Source of the DNA: Phylloscopus collybita
Taxonomy: Eukaryota; Chordata; Aves; Passeriformes; Phylloscopidae
Direction of reading: 5' to 3'
Assembly: GCA_027886175.1 (NCBI GenBank)
Contig: JAJNNQ010000009.1
Location: 20,991,501 to 21,055,500, forward strand
Length of the DNA: 64,000 bases
Part shown: one piece after another, positions 46,481-58,000 of the stretch
How the letters are laid out: the number at the start of each line of letters is the position of its first letter
Position numbering within the stretch: the first letter of the stretch is position 1
The notes under the pieces: generated by a model
What the model was told of the DNA's origin: nothing
Database searches by the model: none
The model's input: the letters and a program-made list of their open reading frames with translations, nothing else
Program-made: the position numbers and the translations under genes

Positions 46481-49400
46481 CAAATTAATATTGCAATACC
46501 AGTCTGACCAAAAGCATACTAATGGTAATACGACACCATGACTGGACTATGTATGAAGCAGTGATACCCAAAATCTGAAAGAAAACGCTAGACATTACCA
46601 AAGACTCCAGAATTTGCTAGGTGTCTTACGAAATTTCCTATATTTTCCTACAATTGGAACTTGACAAAGAACCTCTCTAAAAATAGTGAGGGATGATGAA
46701 TCTAGTTCTAAGTATCAAAAACCCAAGGAGGAAAGGATTTTGTGGATAGGGTCCAGCTGAATTAAAGCTGGTCATGCCTATCAATAGTCTCCATGGACTT
46801 GGAGAGGCATCAGTCCTTTTCTGAAAAATCATGACCTGGGCATTTCTCTCTTGTTGTCAAGCATTAAACAAAACACAGACAATATGAAGCATAAACAATT
46901 CCTAACCAGTTTCAGGAGATAAACATCCCCGTTTTTATTTTCTGTTCTGATTTTTTCTCTTAAAAAGATCTAAAACCCCAAAGTTTAAAAATTCTGTACC
47001 TGTGTAATCTTTTGTTAAGTAGAAACCAAAAACCATTTTTTTTTTAGTTCTAGGTTATAATGTGTGTTAGTCCCTAATAATTTGACTAATTGATATCAAA
47101 ACTCAACCCTTCCCATTCCAAGTTTCCTATCAGGCTTAATAAAGTATTTTCTTAATTGAGTAAAGCAAAAATATATGGAATTAACATCACCAAAAGCAAA
47201 AAAAAAAAAAAAAAAAAATCACTAAAGTATTTCTACCTCTATTGAATCCAATAGAGAGGTCGAATTATGCCTTCAGAAAGTTGTGGTAGGGTGCCTGAGG
47301 ACACAAAAGAAATGAAGCTGGGATGGTTGGTCAAAGTGCAGTATCAATTGCAAGACAAAACAAGACAAGGAAATCTGACCCAGTTCCTTCAAAGTGCAGT
47401 TGGCTTCAGAGTCCAGACTGATAAACAATCTGCCTCTTGAATCAAATAAACTTTGATCTAGAACTATCAGGAGGAACTTCCTCCTGGGCAAAAGGGCTGT
47501 TAGTAATAAAGCAAGAAATGTTCTGAAGGGGCAAAAAACCAGAAATATATTCTCTGTCTGTGTTCCAGCACCAGATGAGTTTTAATTTACTGTACATGCT
47601 ATACTAGACACTGCAACAAGGGGCAAGGCACACTCTATGGCCCTGCAGAGTGCCACAATCAAAGAGTAAAGCAAATATGTCTAGAAAAATAGTTTTGCAG
47701 CAGTAAGGATCAAGGGTTACCCCTCCAATGCTGTTTTAGAATGGTATTAAATTAGAGTTGGCTGCGAATTAAAACTGCCAACCAAATTATTTTTCTCCCT
47801 CTTTGCTGAAATTCAGATGAGTGTTTTCACCGAAACTTCAAAATACAAGAGTATCTTCCAACAGCAAAGAAACACCAGCACCTGAGATTTGATGAAGTCC
47901 AAGATATATAAAAGAGAAAATAATTATAAATAATGAAGCAAATGTAACCTACCTTTTGTGCATGGAATTCATCTCCAAGTTGAAGAACCAGCAAAAGTCC
48001 TCTGCATACTTGGTTAAAATAGAATTTCAAACATACGTAATCTTCAAGGTGGGGAATCTCACATGAGATGCTAATTCCTCAATAATTACCTACCTCCAGA
48101 AACAAAAAACCCCAGGACTTTTTTAAACAGGCTATACAATTCTAAGAATTAATGAAACTTCTTTACAATGCGGGTATTAAGAGCACAATGAAAGGAAGCT
48201 TTTAACAGTTCAGACTAAAAATACACTTACTTCTGTATTATTTACATAACTATCCAGTTTAGGAGGAAATAAACCTATCTGTAGGGTAAAATATTTCCCT
48301 TGGCAAGACTGTTCAAATAACTCTACATTTCTAATTTCAAGTCTGCTTCTGAAGTTACACAGATGTTCTAGAAATCCATCAACTGCATCTCCTCTTTGCA
48401 CACACAAAAAAGAGGAAGTAGAACCCTCACTGCCAACTTTGTTCATATCAAGGTCTCTTGCAGAGCTCTACCCTACCAAACTTTTTTGTTCATTAAGGAG
48501 AGTAATTAATGTAGCCCACTGAGGGATGACAGAAGTTTATATCTCAAAAGCTAGTAACAGGGGCAAACTGGCACAGTTAAAATCTTTACAGGCCAATCAT
48601 CTTTACACTAGAATGGTTATTAAGGATACCTCACATTGTGGCTTCCTCCAAAAAATGATAAAAATTAACAGAAAATATTCCCTATGACAAGACAGCTGTA
48701 ACGAAGCCACAAAGAATATGACAACATGGGGCAATCTGGGGCTGAAGGAATCCAAGAAAACCGCCATTCAGTTAGCATTGTGAGCAGGGACATGAGCCTG
48801 GGAGAAAATCAACATCCAATCAAAGGATCATGAATGTTTTTCAATAAGTAGCAGGAGTGTTTGCCAGCTGATACTATCTAGACTTCAAGTTAAAAGAGAT
48901 ACTCCTATTGCTAGACCTTAATCCATGACACTGAATAGAGTAAGGCACTTGTTTACAGAACAATGGTATCAGAATTAGGCAAAACAGCAGCAGCTTTACT
49001 TTGAATATAATTCATAGAAAAAAAACTTTGCTGCATGGATAAAATCAAATACACCATCAGCTTTCATCAGAACTGACTCTATTGCACACACAGCTATTAA
49101 AACCACCTTTTAGTTGTAGTATGTTTAATTTTCTTACCACTGTTCTTTATGAGGCTTTAAAATACATTCAAATAAACAGTTTGCCATAAAGAAAAATTTG
49201 CAATTAGTTAAAATAAAACTGATACTCCTGAATACCTTTGTTAAACCATTAGAAACCTTGCGTAATTTATTTTTACTAACCAATTCAACGAAGCTTTGTT
49301 TGGGGCTTGTTTCAGTCATTTTTCATGACAGGCAAAAACTAAAAGCAATGTATTTCTGTTCATACATCTTGAAATGTACCAGCTACATACCATCTTTTCC

Positions 49401-52400
49401 ATAGTCAGCTCACATATGTTCATGCAGATACCTTGTTCCATTTCTGAATTTTACACTGCTGGGGGTTTTTGTAGTTCATTTTATTAATGTTCACAAAAAA
49501 GACATTTCACACTTCTGCCTGTATGTAATCATTACTTAATCAGAGAGGAACCACAGCTACTCTTGGCTGGGTATGAAAAGCTATTCAGGACCAGCACCAT
49601 GCCAAAAGTGTGAAGAATCTCTCTGACAAGAACTTAAATGTGCAAGACATAGCACATGTCTTAAAAAGTATAGTCACAGCTGATGAACTCATGGAAGAAC
49701 TCATGAAAAGTTAATACAATAATTAAAGGTTTGCAAAGCTGGTGTTTGGTCACATCAAGGACTTTATGTTTAACTGTAATTGTCATGATCACCTGTATGT
49801 CAAGCAGGTGAAACAAAGGCTAAATGCCACCACAAGTCAAAGTGAGCAGAGATTGTATCACATTTATGCTCAAGCCTATTTTGCTTTGGTATAGACACAA
49901 GAATCAAAGCTGTGGAAATCAAATTAGTAACCCAGAGCCACCTTGCAGAATACGCAATTTTCCTCACTTATTGATTATAAATACGGCTTTCTCTTGACAA
50001 AACAGTGACTACAATGAGCATTATAGTTAATCTCAGCAAACATCTCCAAAAGAAAAAGCAGACTTATCAAAGCCCTGAGTAAAAAAATGGATTTCACAGA
50101 GGTTTTAAACCCCACAGAGTCCCATTATTTTCCCTTGAGTGCCTTTCCTTCCTCTCTGCAGCTGAACTTCAGTGTTTTGTAACATTTCTAAATCTAAAGA
50201 AGAGCTGAGCTCTCAGCAGGGCAACACATACTGTGTCAAGTCTCCCTGTCTGACATAGTTCAGTTTCCTTTATACTACACACTACTTAAATATACATAGA
50301 AACATTTACACTTTCACACTTTCATTTCATTTTGCACACTTTCTAGGTTTTGGAGGGTGTTTAACTCCTATGTTATCAGTTTTGTATGTTGATATTTTTA
50401 TGTATGTAAAAATAGCATTCCTGCTAGTCACCAAGATGACTAATCAAATGCCAGGAATCTGCTCTGATACAGTATCTGACACAGTATCAGAACACATTTA
50501 CACACTCCCTTTTCCTGATTACTGGAGTGCAGCAACAGTTAGACATTCCAGTGCAGTACCAAATGCAGGCACACATCACCAGGCTGCACAGAAAAGGTTA
50601 GTCCCTTTCCAAAATGTGCAGATAAACTGGCTCATGTGCTGTGAGACTACATGTGGCCCCATGAACATGGAAAAATTTCTTCATGGATTAAAGCTGGTTT
50701 TATAGAAAGGGTTGAGAGTATGACAGAGGCTAAGAAAATTGTTTGAAATAGTCTAATAACACTTGAGAAACTAATTCTCTCTTGTGGAATCGGAGAAACT
50801 AGCTCTAAAACAGCATGTTTAGCTGTTTTACCAATTATTTGGCACATACGAAAAAAAGATAATAGTATGTGGGCTTCTGGTTCCAAAGTACAAGTTTTAA
50901 TTGATGCTTATGCTCATTAAAAGCCACCTTTTCCAATTTATCCACTCAAGGATTTTGGAATCCAGAAACCTGGAATACCAGAGAACCGTAATTATATACT
51001 TCTGCTTATCATAACATCAGTTACTTGCCCTGAGGTCACATAGCTCCAAGTTCTTTCCAAAGTGGCAAACAAACCTTGCTTGCCTTGCTAAAACCTTCTA
51101 CTTCTTAATTTCTGGTAATGGCTATGGCTCCCACATGAGTAACAGGAAGGTTTCTTGGTGCATTCTCTGACTTTCAGAGGGTTTCTCTGTCTTCCAGCCA
51201 ACTGAAGAAGCCAGATGAGTTCTTAAGGTTGCACACAACAAGGGGATGTTAATTGTATTGCAGAGGTTTCAAGGGTTATTGGCCTAAAACTCAGGCTTTT
51301 GAAGAAAAATGTCAAGCAAGGCACCACATAATCCAGCTGTCCCTGGTTGTGAGAAAGGGAGAGGCAAAACAAGCTGTCTGATCATCTTCAGTTTTCTAAG
51401 GGTTAAATGAGTCACACACAAAAGCAGTAGTTGGAGGGGAAGGAGGAAGCAGAGAAAACATTTACTTCCACAGTCCTGAATGAAATGTCTGCAATTTGGT
51501 AATAGGTGTGTTACATTAATTTTGAAGCTAAGTGGGATGAGAGAGCCAAAGGTGTTAAATTTGACCTTTCTTCTACAAATCATAAACAGTCACTCACAGT
51601 TCAAGGCTTCAGGTCAAGAAATCTCAGCCTACTTAGACCTCAGACAAAAAGAAGCATCAAAATTAAAACCTTTTGCTAATAATGGAAGACAAAAATAAGA
51701 TAAAATGTAAATATTCTATACTACATGAGAATTTCATTGTAACATTCCTTCTTCTCTCATATACATGTTGAAACACATTTTTGAAGGGAAACTTCCTGCT
51801 TGATGGTCATGTGGCTCTGGTATTTCAAACAATCTTCCCTTGTTGGGGCAAAGAGGAAGTTTGCTGTCATCTTTAGTAGTTGTGAATGTTTGCCTGAGCC
51901 CAGCCTAGCTTTCTTGAAGGCAAAACAGTGTAAGTACAGAAAGAGGGGCCTGCTATATTTCTGTAAAGGAAAGCAAATATTGTAAATGTAGTTTGCTTTC
52001 TAACTCAGTGAATAAAGTCTTATCTGCTGTCTCAAGACATGGGAAATTTTTTCAGGCTCTGACTGGTTATTGACTTTTTGATCACAAGTCATAGCCATGT
52101 TACAAGAGATATCATTTCAGCTGAAAAGGACAGATTCCTTTAATAATAACCATAAAGTAAGATATATGGAGGAGAAGACAAAAATTAGAAAGCTAGGGGG
52201 AAAAAAGCATGATTTAGAGATGTCAGGAGTTTCTCAAAACAAAGACAATATGACGAAGGCAGTTCTGTTAGTGCAGGCACCCTCCCACCCCTCCTAGTCA
52301 AGGTATCTCTCAGGATCAAAATGGTACCAGGACCCTATGGGTATTAGAGCTTTGTCAATTCACTGCTTCACCCTTGCTGCAATGCCAAGCTAAAAAGTGA

Positions 52401-52982
52401 AGTGCCTCACTTTTTTTTTTCCATTAAGAAAACAACCTGAAACTTTTCTTCCTTGCTCAATCCTTGTTTTTGGCAAGTTCAAAGTTCACAAACTTCTATA
52501 TCAGGATCCTATCCTTTTAATCTTGACTGAATCTGAGCAAAGACTATTTGGCAAATATTTTGAGCTTGGACTTCAGGCATCTTCTCAGGATCCGTAATTT
52601 TTTTTCACATTAACCAATTTTAGCAAAAGATTTCCTTTGACAAAGATGTCTAAGTTTTGTAACTAAAGCTCTGAAAACTATCCAGCAGCTGAAGCATTCT
52701 TCCACATGACTACACCAACTACTCCAGATTTTACTCTGCTGAGAAAAACTCACAATATTTCAAGTTGTATTTCAAAATCCACATTCAAATTCATTTGTAA
52801 TTTGATGCCTCAAGAGATTTGCAATAAGGTGGATTGAATTTTGACTACAGTTAGGAAGCAACACAGACAACTAATTAGAAACAAGATTGTGTAACAAAAA
52901 ATTAAATACATTTACAATGAATGGAAATTATATTTATTGTCTCACAAATAAAAAAACAGACGAAACTCCATTAGAAATATTC
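46481..52982. other. Intergenic between TLR1A and TLR1B
   Basis: About 6.5 kb of AT-rich DNA with a 21-A run (47198-47218). No gene was recognised. Part may be TLR1A upstream introns or TLR1B 3' UTR; an AATAAA on the minus strand at 52938-52933 lies 45 bases after the TLR1B stop. Confidence 0.45.
47198..47218 (+). repeat. Poly-A run (21 A)
   Basis: Uninterrupted A run without an obvious retroelement body on its left. Confidence 0.8.
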
Positions 52983-54944
52983 TTAATCCATTTCCTCATA
53001 ACAGTTTTCATCAGCTTTTTGCAGGTTAATGCTAATGGCTGCTCTCAGGTTAGCCCAGAACAGGGCACGCTTGCTCCTCTCCTTCGGCCACTCCAGGTAG
53101 GTGCGCTTTGCCATGAGAGCTTTCAGCTTGTGATACCTGGCAGGAATAAGGTACGGAGGGATTGGCTCCAGTAAAATGAGGATTAAGCTGTTGGAATTCT
53201 CACTGAATAGCTTGTGATGGGCAAAGTACAGCTCATAGTGACACCACTCACTCTGCACAAAGTTGGGAGACAACACAAAGATCGACTTGTAGCTCTTCTC
53301 AATGCAGTTAATGATGTTCTCCACAATGCTCTTGCCGGGGATAAAGTTTCGCTCGTGCTGGCACAGTTGTATGGTGCCCTCCCCCTTCTCCAGGTTGGGG
53401 ATCAGCTCGTTCTTCACCCACAGCGAGTCGCGCTCGCTGTAGGAAATGAAGGCGTGAAATTGCAGAACAGGCCCCTGATCTCCGGGGGGGTTGTGCCGAG
53501 CTCTGCGCTTCGTCTGCGTCCACTGCCACGTCATCCGCACGTACCACGGCACATCCAGGTAGATGCACAGAAAGGCCACCGCGGCCACCAGCACCAGCGT
53601 CAGCAGCAGGGCTGTCACAAGCAGGAGCGCCGTGTTGCAAGCCAGCGGGCTCAGGTGGAAGTCCTTGAGCTCCGTTCCTCGCAAGCCTTCCGGGTACTCG
53701 CACACGTACGCCGCCGGCCAGCCAAACAGCTTCCCCCCTGACTGCCTCTCCAGGCCGATAAAGGCTTGCAGTTCACAGGAGCACTTGAACGGGTTGTGCC
53801 CGGCCTGCAGCTCCCTGACTTTTGGGCAGCTCCGGAAGAAGTCAGCAGATGGGGTGAGGATCGAATTCATCTCTACGTTCAGGAACTGCAGGGAGGTAAA
53901 GCCACTGCACCCCGGCAGGTCAGCCAGCCTGTTTGATGCCAGGTTCAGCTCTTCCAAGGATTTCAGCTCCACCATCCCCCTGGGGACATTGCTGATCTGA
54001 TTGTTTTGTAGGCCGAGCTTTCTGACGTTGACTGGCAAGCACTCAAACACAGCATCTGCCAACTGGTTGGAGGACAGGTCCAGCTCTGACAGAGACTCGG
54101 CCCACTGGCATGGCCCGTCAGCGCCGTCGTGGCGCAGCAGGTTGTTGCTCATGTCCAGGTATTTCAGTGACCTCATACCGCTGGTCATGAAGCTCACCTT
54201 GCGAAGGCTCTCAAATTTATTCTTCTGTAAAATTAATGTCTCCAGCTGTAGTAGGTTGTCACAATTTTGGAAAAGAAAATCTGTTAAATCATTCTTCATA
54301 AAATTTAGGTATCTAAAGGGACTCTTAGATAAAGGACAAAGCATATGAATCATCTCTGAATCAGCTATTGTCAAGTCTGCAATATTCATGTTTGCAAATA
54401 TTGTGTATACGTCATCCTGTGAGAAGTACAGATCCGTGAGTTGGATTTTCTTTATTGTCAATGCTTTCATAGAGGTACCTGAATAGTCAAAGTAATACTT
54501 TGTAATGTCTGACAGTTGTGTTACACTACTAATATTGAAGTATTCAATGGATGAGTGCCATACAGTCTGAAGTATTTCCATAAGAGCATCCCAATCCACT
54601 GACACATTTGTCAGTGTCAGATTTTGCAACCTGGATCCTTGTCTAAAATTCGATAATAAAGCTACCAATTTTTTTACATTGCCATTTTTGATTTCTGACA
54701 ATGACAGGCTTTCTGTAGTATTTTGTATCACAACCCAATCAATTTTATCTTCAGATTGATAACTCTTTGTATACAGGAGTGGCAGGCTCTTGATTTTTTG
54801 ATTAGAACCATCTTCTGGAAAATTGTTAGAAACAGATGTAAAGAGTGTATCTTCCACAGACAGGTTGAAATGGTTCCAAAAAGTTAATGCAAACAGACAC
54901 TTACAAAGAAAAAAGTTTCTGAGAAAGCTCATATTTCGTGTCAT
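52983..54944 (-). CDS. TLR1B: Toll-like receptor 1 family member B (short ectodomain)
   Basis: A type I membrane receptor of 653 residues from the first ATG (54944), matching the length of chicken TLR1LB (about 654 aa). It is expected to partner TLR2 in lipopeptide sensing. It has a hydrophobic leader (Met1 or Met5 start, SFLRNFFLCKCLFAL), a shortened leucine-rich region that lacks about 156 N-terminal residues compared with TLR1A, the LRR cap, a transmembrane helix (about 438-461) and a TIR domain (about 494-641) with FHAFISYS, RNFIPGK (Pro536) and FW (629-630). From its residue 238 to the TIR end it matches TLR1A except Lys in place of Arg531 (TLR1A numbering). Its last 12 residues (QKADENCYEEMD) differ. 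The frame stays open upstream only to a TTG at 54974, which is not a credible start. The coding region is uninterrupted. Confidence 0.94.
   Translation of the reverse strand: MTRNMSFLRNFFLCKCLFALTFWNHFNLSVEDTLFTSVSNNFPEDGSNQKIKSLPLLYTKSYQSEDKIDWVVIQNTTESLSLSEIKNGNVKKLVALLSNFRQGSRLQNLTLTNVSVDWDALMEILQTVWHSSIEYFNISSVTQLSDITKYYFDYSGTSMKALTIKKIQLTDLYFSQDDVYTIFANMNIADLTIADSEMIHMLCPLSKSPFRYLNFMKNDLTDFLFQNCDNLLQLETLILQKNKFESLRKVSFMTSGMRSLKYLDMSNNLLRHDGADGPCQWAESLSELDLSSNQLADAVFECLPVNVRKLGLQNNQISNVPRGMVELKSLEELNLASNRLADLPGCSGFTSLQFLNVEMNSILTPSADFFRSCPKVRELQAGHNPFKCSCELQAFIGLERQSGGKLFGWPAAYVCEYPEGLRGTELKDFHLSPLACNTALLLVTALLLTLVLVAAVAFLCIYLDVPWYVRMTWQWTQTKRRARHNPPGDQGPVLQFHAFISYSERDSLWVKNELIPNLEKGEGTIQLCQHERNFIPGKSIVENIINCIEKSYKSIFVLSPNFVQSEWCHYELYFAHHKLFSENSNSLILILLEPIPPYLIPARYHKLKALMAKRTYLEWPKERSKRALFWANLRAAISINLQKADENCYEEMD
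53021..54233 (-). other. TLR1B: Gene-conversion tract shared with TLR1A (TLR1B copy)
   Basis: The partner of 42278-43490: same length, no gaps, five base differences. Four lie at silent positions or together make a single Arg/Lys change. The left boundary is at the Leu-Pro/Leu-Gln codon after the TIR, the right boundary just before LILQKNKF in the LRR region. Confidence 0.92.
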
Positions 54945-54982
54945 ACTGTTTTCTGTTTCCTTGGAGATGCTCAATACTTTTC

Positions 54983-54994
54983 TTAACTGTCCAT
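54983..54994 (-). other. Minimal upstream ORF in the TLR1B leader
   Basis: An ATG in strong context (AAAG before, G after) encodes Met-Asp-Ser then TAA, ending 38 bases before the main ATG. It would be met first by ribosomes scanning the spliced mRNA if the acceptor at 55011 is used. Confidence 0.55.
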
Positions 54995-55013
54995 CTTTGT
55001 TCTAATCCTGCTG
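54995..55013 (-). other. TLR1B: 3' splice site of the TLR1B coding exon (tandem CAGCAG)
   Basis: On the minus strand a T-rich stretch ending TTTGTTTTCCAGCAG gives two adjacent AG acceptors three bases apart (55011 and 55008). Either leaves the CDS untouched and changes only the 5' UTR by three bases. Confidence 0.5.
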
Positions 55014-58000
55014 GAAAACAAAGAAACACAAGCAAAAACCAGATTGTATTATTAAGTAGATGTGCAGGAACCATCAAAGATTTTTTTTTAAGGTTCCAAT
55101 TTCTCATTTCTCTGTTTCAAAAAGCAATGATTTTCTAAAATAATTGAGGAGAGATATTTTTTATTAACAGAACACCACTGAAATTTTTATTTGGCAAATA
55201 CGGTGTGCTTAACAAATAATGAGTCAGTTTTTTACAAAACATGTCTGATTTCATAGGTGTGTGAAATCTGCTGCTTACTTACAGAATTACTGCTGTGATA
55301 CAGTGTATTATGAAGGCTTCCTAAACTGTGTAATACACTTTGATTAGAAAGTACAATAATGGGGGTCAGCACTGTCATCCTCTCCTCAGAGTCTCTCTTA
55401 AGGGATGTGAACTGGACTCAGAGACATTATTTAAAAATGGATTTTTGACAGTAACACTTGGACTGAAACATAGGATGAAGGTTCAAGAGCCCTAATCAAA
55501 AGCTAAATGTCTTTAGACAGTTGAGATTGGATCATCAGCGCTTCTTTTAACTGAGGAAACTGGGGTGAATTATCTATATTTATGCCTTGGGAAAGTCCAC
55601 AGGAGAGTTAACTTCTTGTTTGAGCTTGAGCATTTCCTGAATTCAGACTGGAAGCAGGGTGCTCACATGTCTGGTTTTTCACAGACACACATAGAGAACA
55701 CCAGACACACACTGGGAATATTTGCAGGCTACACAAAAATATAGCAGTTGTAGAACCTCTGTACACAAAATCCAGCCCTGATCTAAGGACACTGAACTCA
55801 AACATCTCTGTTGTGAAAGAGAGGTTTATTTAAACAGACTTGAGAGGAAAAAAATTGTAACTGTGCCTTTGCTTTGGTTTTCCCTATTAGAAGTCACTTT
55901 TCCTTTTCAAATGTAGGAGTTTAGGGTAGCCACCCCGCTTTGTTTAAGTCAGCCATTGAGAATAGTGTCTTAAATCTCCTTTTAGGTATTGCATAAATCC
56001 ATTAGACTGCCCCTCTAAAAGAGGAACTGGTAAGAACTTTGCTAACAATTTTACATGTGTAAGTCTTATTTAAAGTTGTTTTCCAGATTTCTAATATATT
56101 TTTATTTCCTCTTATTTCTCCTTCCCTTCCATTAATTTTAAATCACAGTTTTGTCTGAATCTTCCCTTAGTAGTTAATAATGACTGCACTGGCCTTCAAC
56201 TTTCCCTTAATATTGAAGGAGTTAAATTGTGAGTTTATATTTCTAATGACTCTAGAATGAGACAGTAGCTATCACCTGATTTACAACTTCAAGGTCTATA
56301 TTAACTGCCCCATTAACCATGCCACAAGCTTTCTCAGAACTACTGGGGCAAAATATATATTCCACTTGATCTAATAATGAAAAAAAAAAAAAAAAGTTGA
56401 CTGAGTTCTTTTGTAAAGATTGCATGAAACTAAGCTTGGAAATCATCCAGAAATAGTGAGGTAATATGGCAAAACTTTTCCAGCCTTTTTTCCAAATTAT
56501 CATTTGGAAAAATTACATGCATCACAGCCCTCAAAAGGCATTTGGGCATCTTCAGTCCTGTTCTTCTGATTGTTTGGGCAACTCTACTAATTTTGTTTAT
56601 AATCAAGCAAAATATATCACTTCGAGAGAAATCTGTAAAAAAAATCTACCTTTAAGTCACTATTCCTTCTTTGGATAAAATTTCAGCAATATCCATGGAC
56701 TAGATGAAAAAAGGATATGATTCTTCTACATGCATTTTAACTTCTTTCTTGTTCATATATCCTAGAATTCAGTGAAATTATTTATGAGTACCTTCAAACT
56801 TTCTTTAGCATATCCTATGAAGCAACACAAGTAAAAACTTTTATAACATATAACCTGTGATTTGGGGGCCAATACTGTAGAAATTATCCTTTATAGTCAT
56901 ATCACTTTTAATTCATAAGTATCCTCATGTCTTCAAACTTGATAAAAAAAGCTTAATCAAGAAAAGCAATCCAGGAGGGTAGGCAAGCCAAGAGCATAGC
57001 AAGGAAGTGTCCTGCTGTTAGAGTGAGGGGAGAGATAAAATATGAGGTTTTAAGAGTTTTTCCAATATAAAATTGGTATAAACTGACTAAACTTCCATAA
57101 AAGAAATATACAGCATATTTAGCTAAGACAGTTCAGTATTAAGGCATGCACTTCATAAGTTACCAGCATAGCAAAAAACTCTAATGTTACAAACATGCCT
57201 TTCACAAGAATGAAACACATGATCAAGTTAGACCCATTCCTGAACTGCAGAAAAACTACTGCCATCACTCTGCCCCCCCTCAACTACGGGTGCAGTGCTA
57301 ATAAAAAGAGACTGCTACTTGGACAGTTCCTTTGGATAAATATTCCAAACACAAGCAACTTTACCATAGTTGCATACCCACACGCTTGAAAGAACATCGT
57401 ACTCTTGCTATGGGAAACAAGGCTCATTTTCAAGAAAGATACAGAATATAAAACAATTCCAGCTAACTAGGAACAGCATAAAGTCAACAAAATTAAAACT
57501 TTCTCACCAGAAATCCCTGCTGTCCAAAAAAGCAGAAAATGTTCTCAGGAAAACACAAAAAAGAAAACTTCCCGTAACTCTATCCTACTGAGTAACAATA
57601 CCTAGGAACGCCCACATTTTTATATACATGTTTGTGCCATCTACTGACAGCTTGTGAAACGGCATTTGCCTTTCTCCAGATGCGTTTTTCACATACAACA
57701 TTACTGTAATATCCCCACTATTCTATTACTATTGAACTTTGTGTTTTTATCATTTGCAATATATTAAACAGGAGAAAAATTAATCTTTTTACCAACTTTC
57801 TGTCTTCATTAAATTAATATGAAAATAAGTACTTCATTTGAACAAGAAATTCAAACACCTTCCTATCTGAACTTAATAATGATCTAAGTCTATATGCATT
57901 ATTGTAGTTTTTTGTCCATCACTATACCAATTTAGTTGTCAGGCTTTTATCAAGGCTAGTTGATAAAAATACTATTTGTCTTAGTTTAATTTCCATTTAA

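Noticed and set aside
46481..52982. A third TLR1-family gene or remnant (as in mammalian TLR10/TLR1/TLR6)
   Set aside because: No LRR or TIR coding traces were found between or beside the two genes on either strand; two copies is the known bird arrangement.
54945..54974. Ten extra N-terminal codons of TLR1B starting at TTG
   Set aside because: The first codon is TTG, not ATG; the ATG at 54944 gives the family length.
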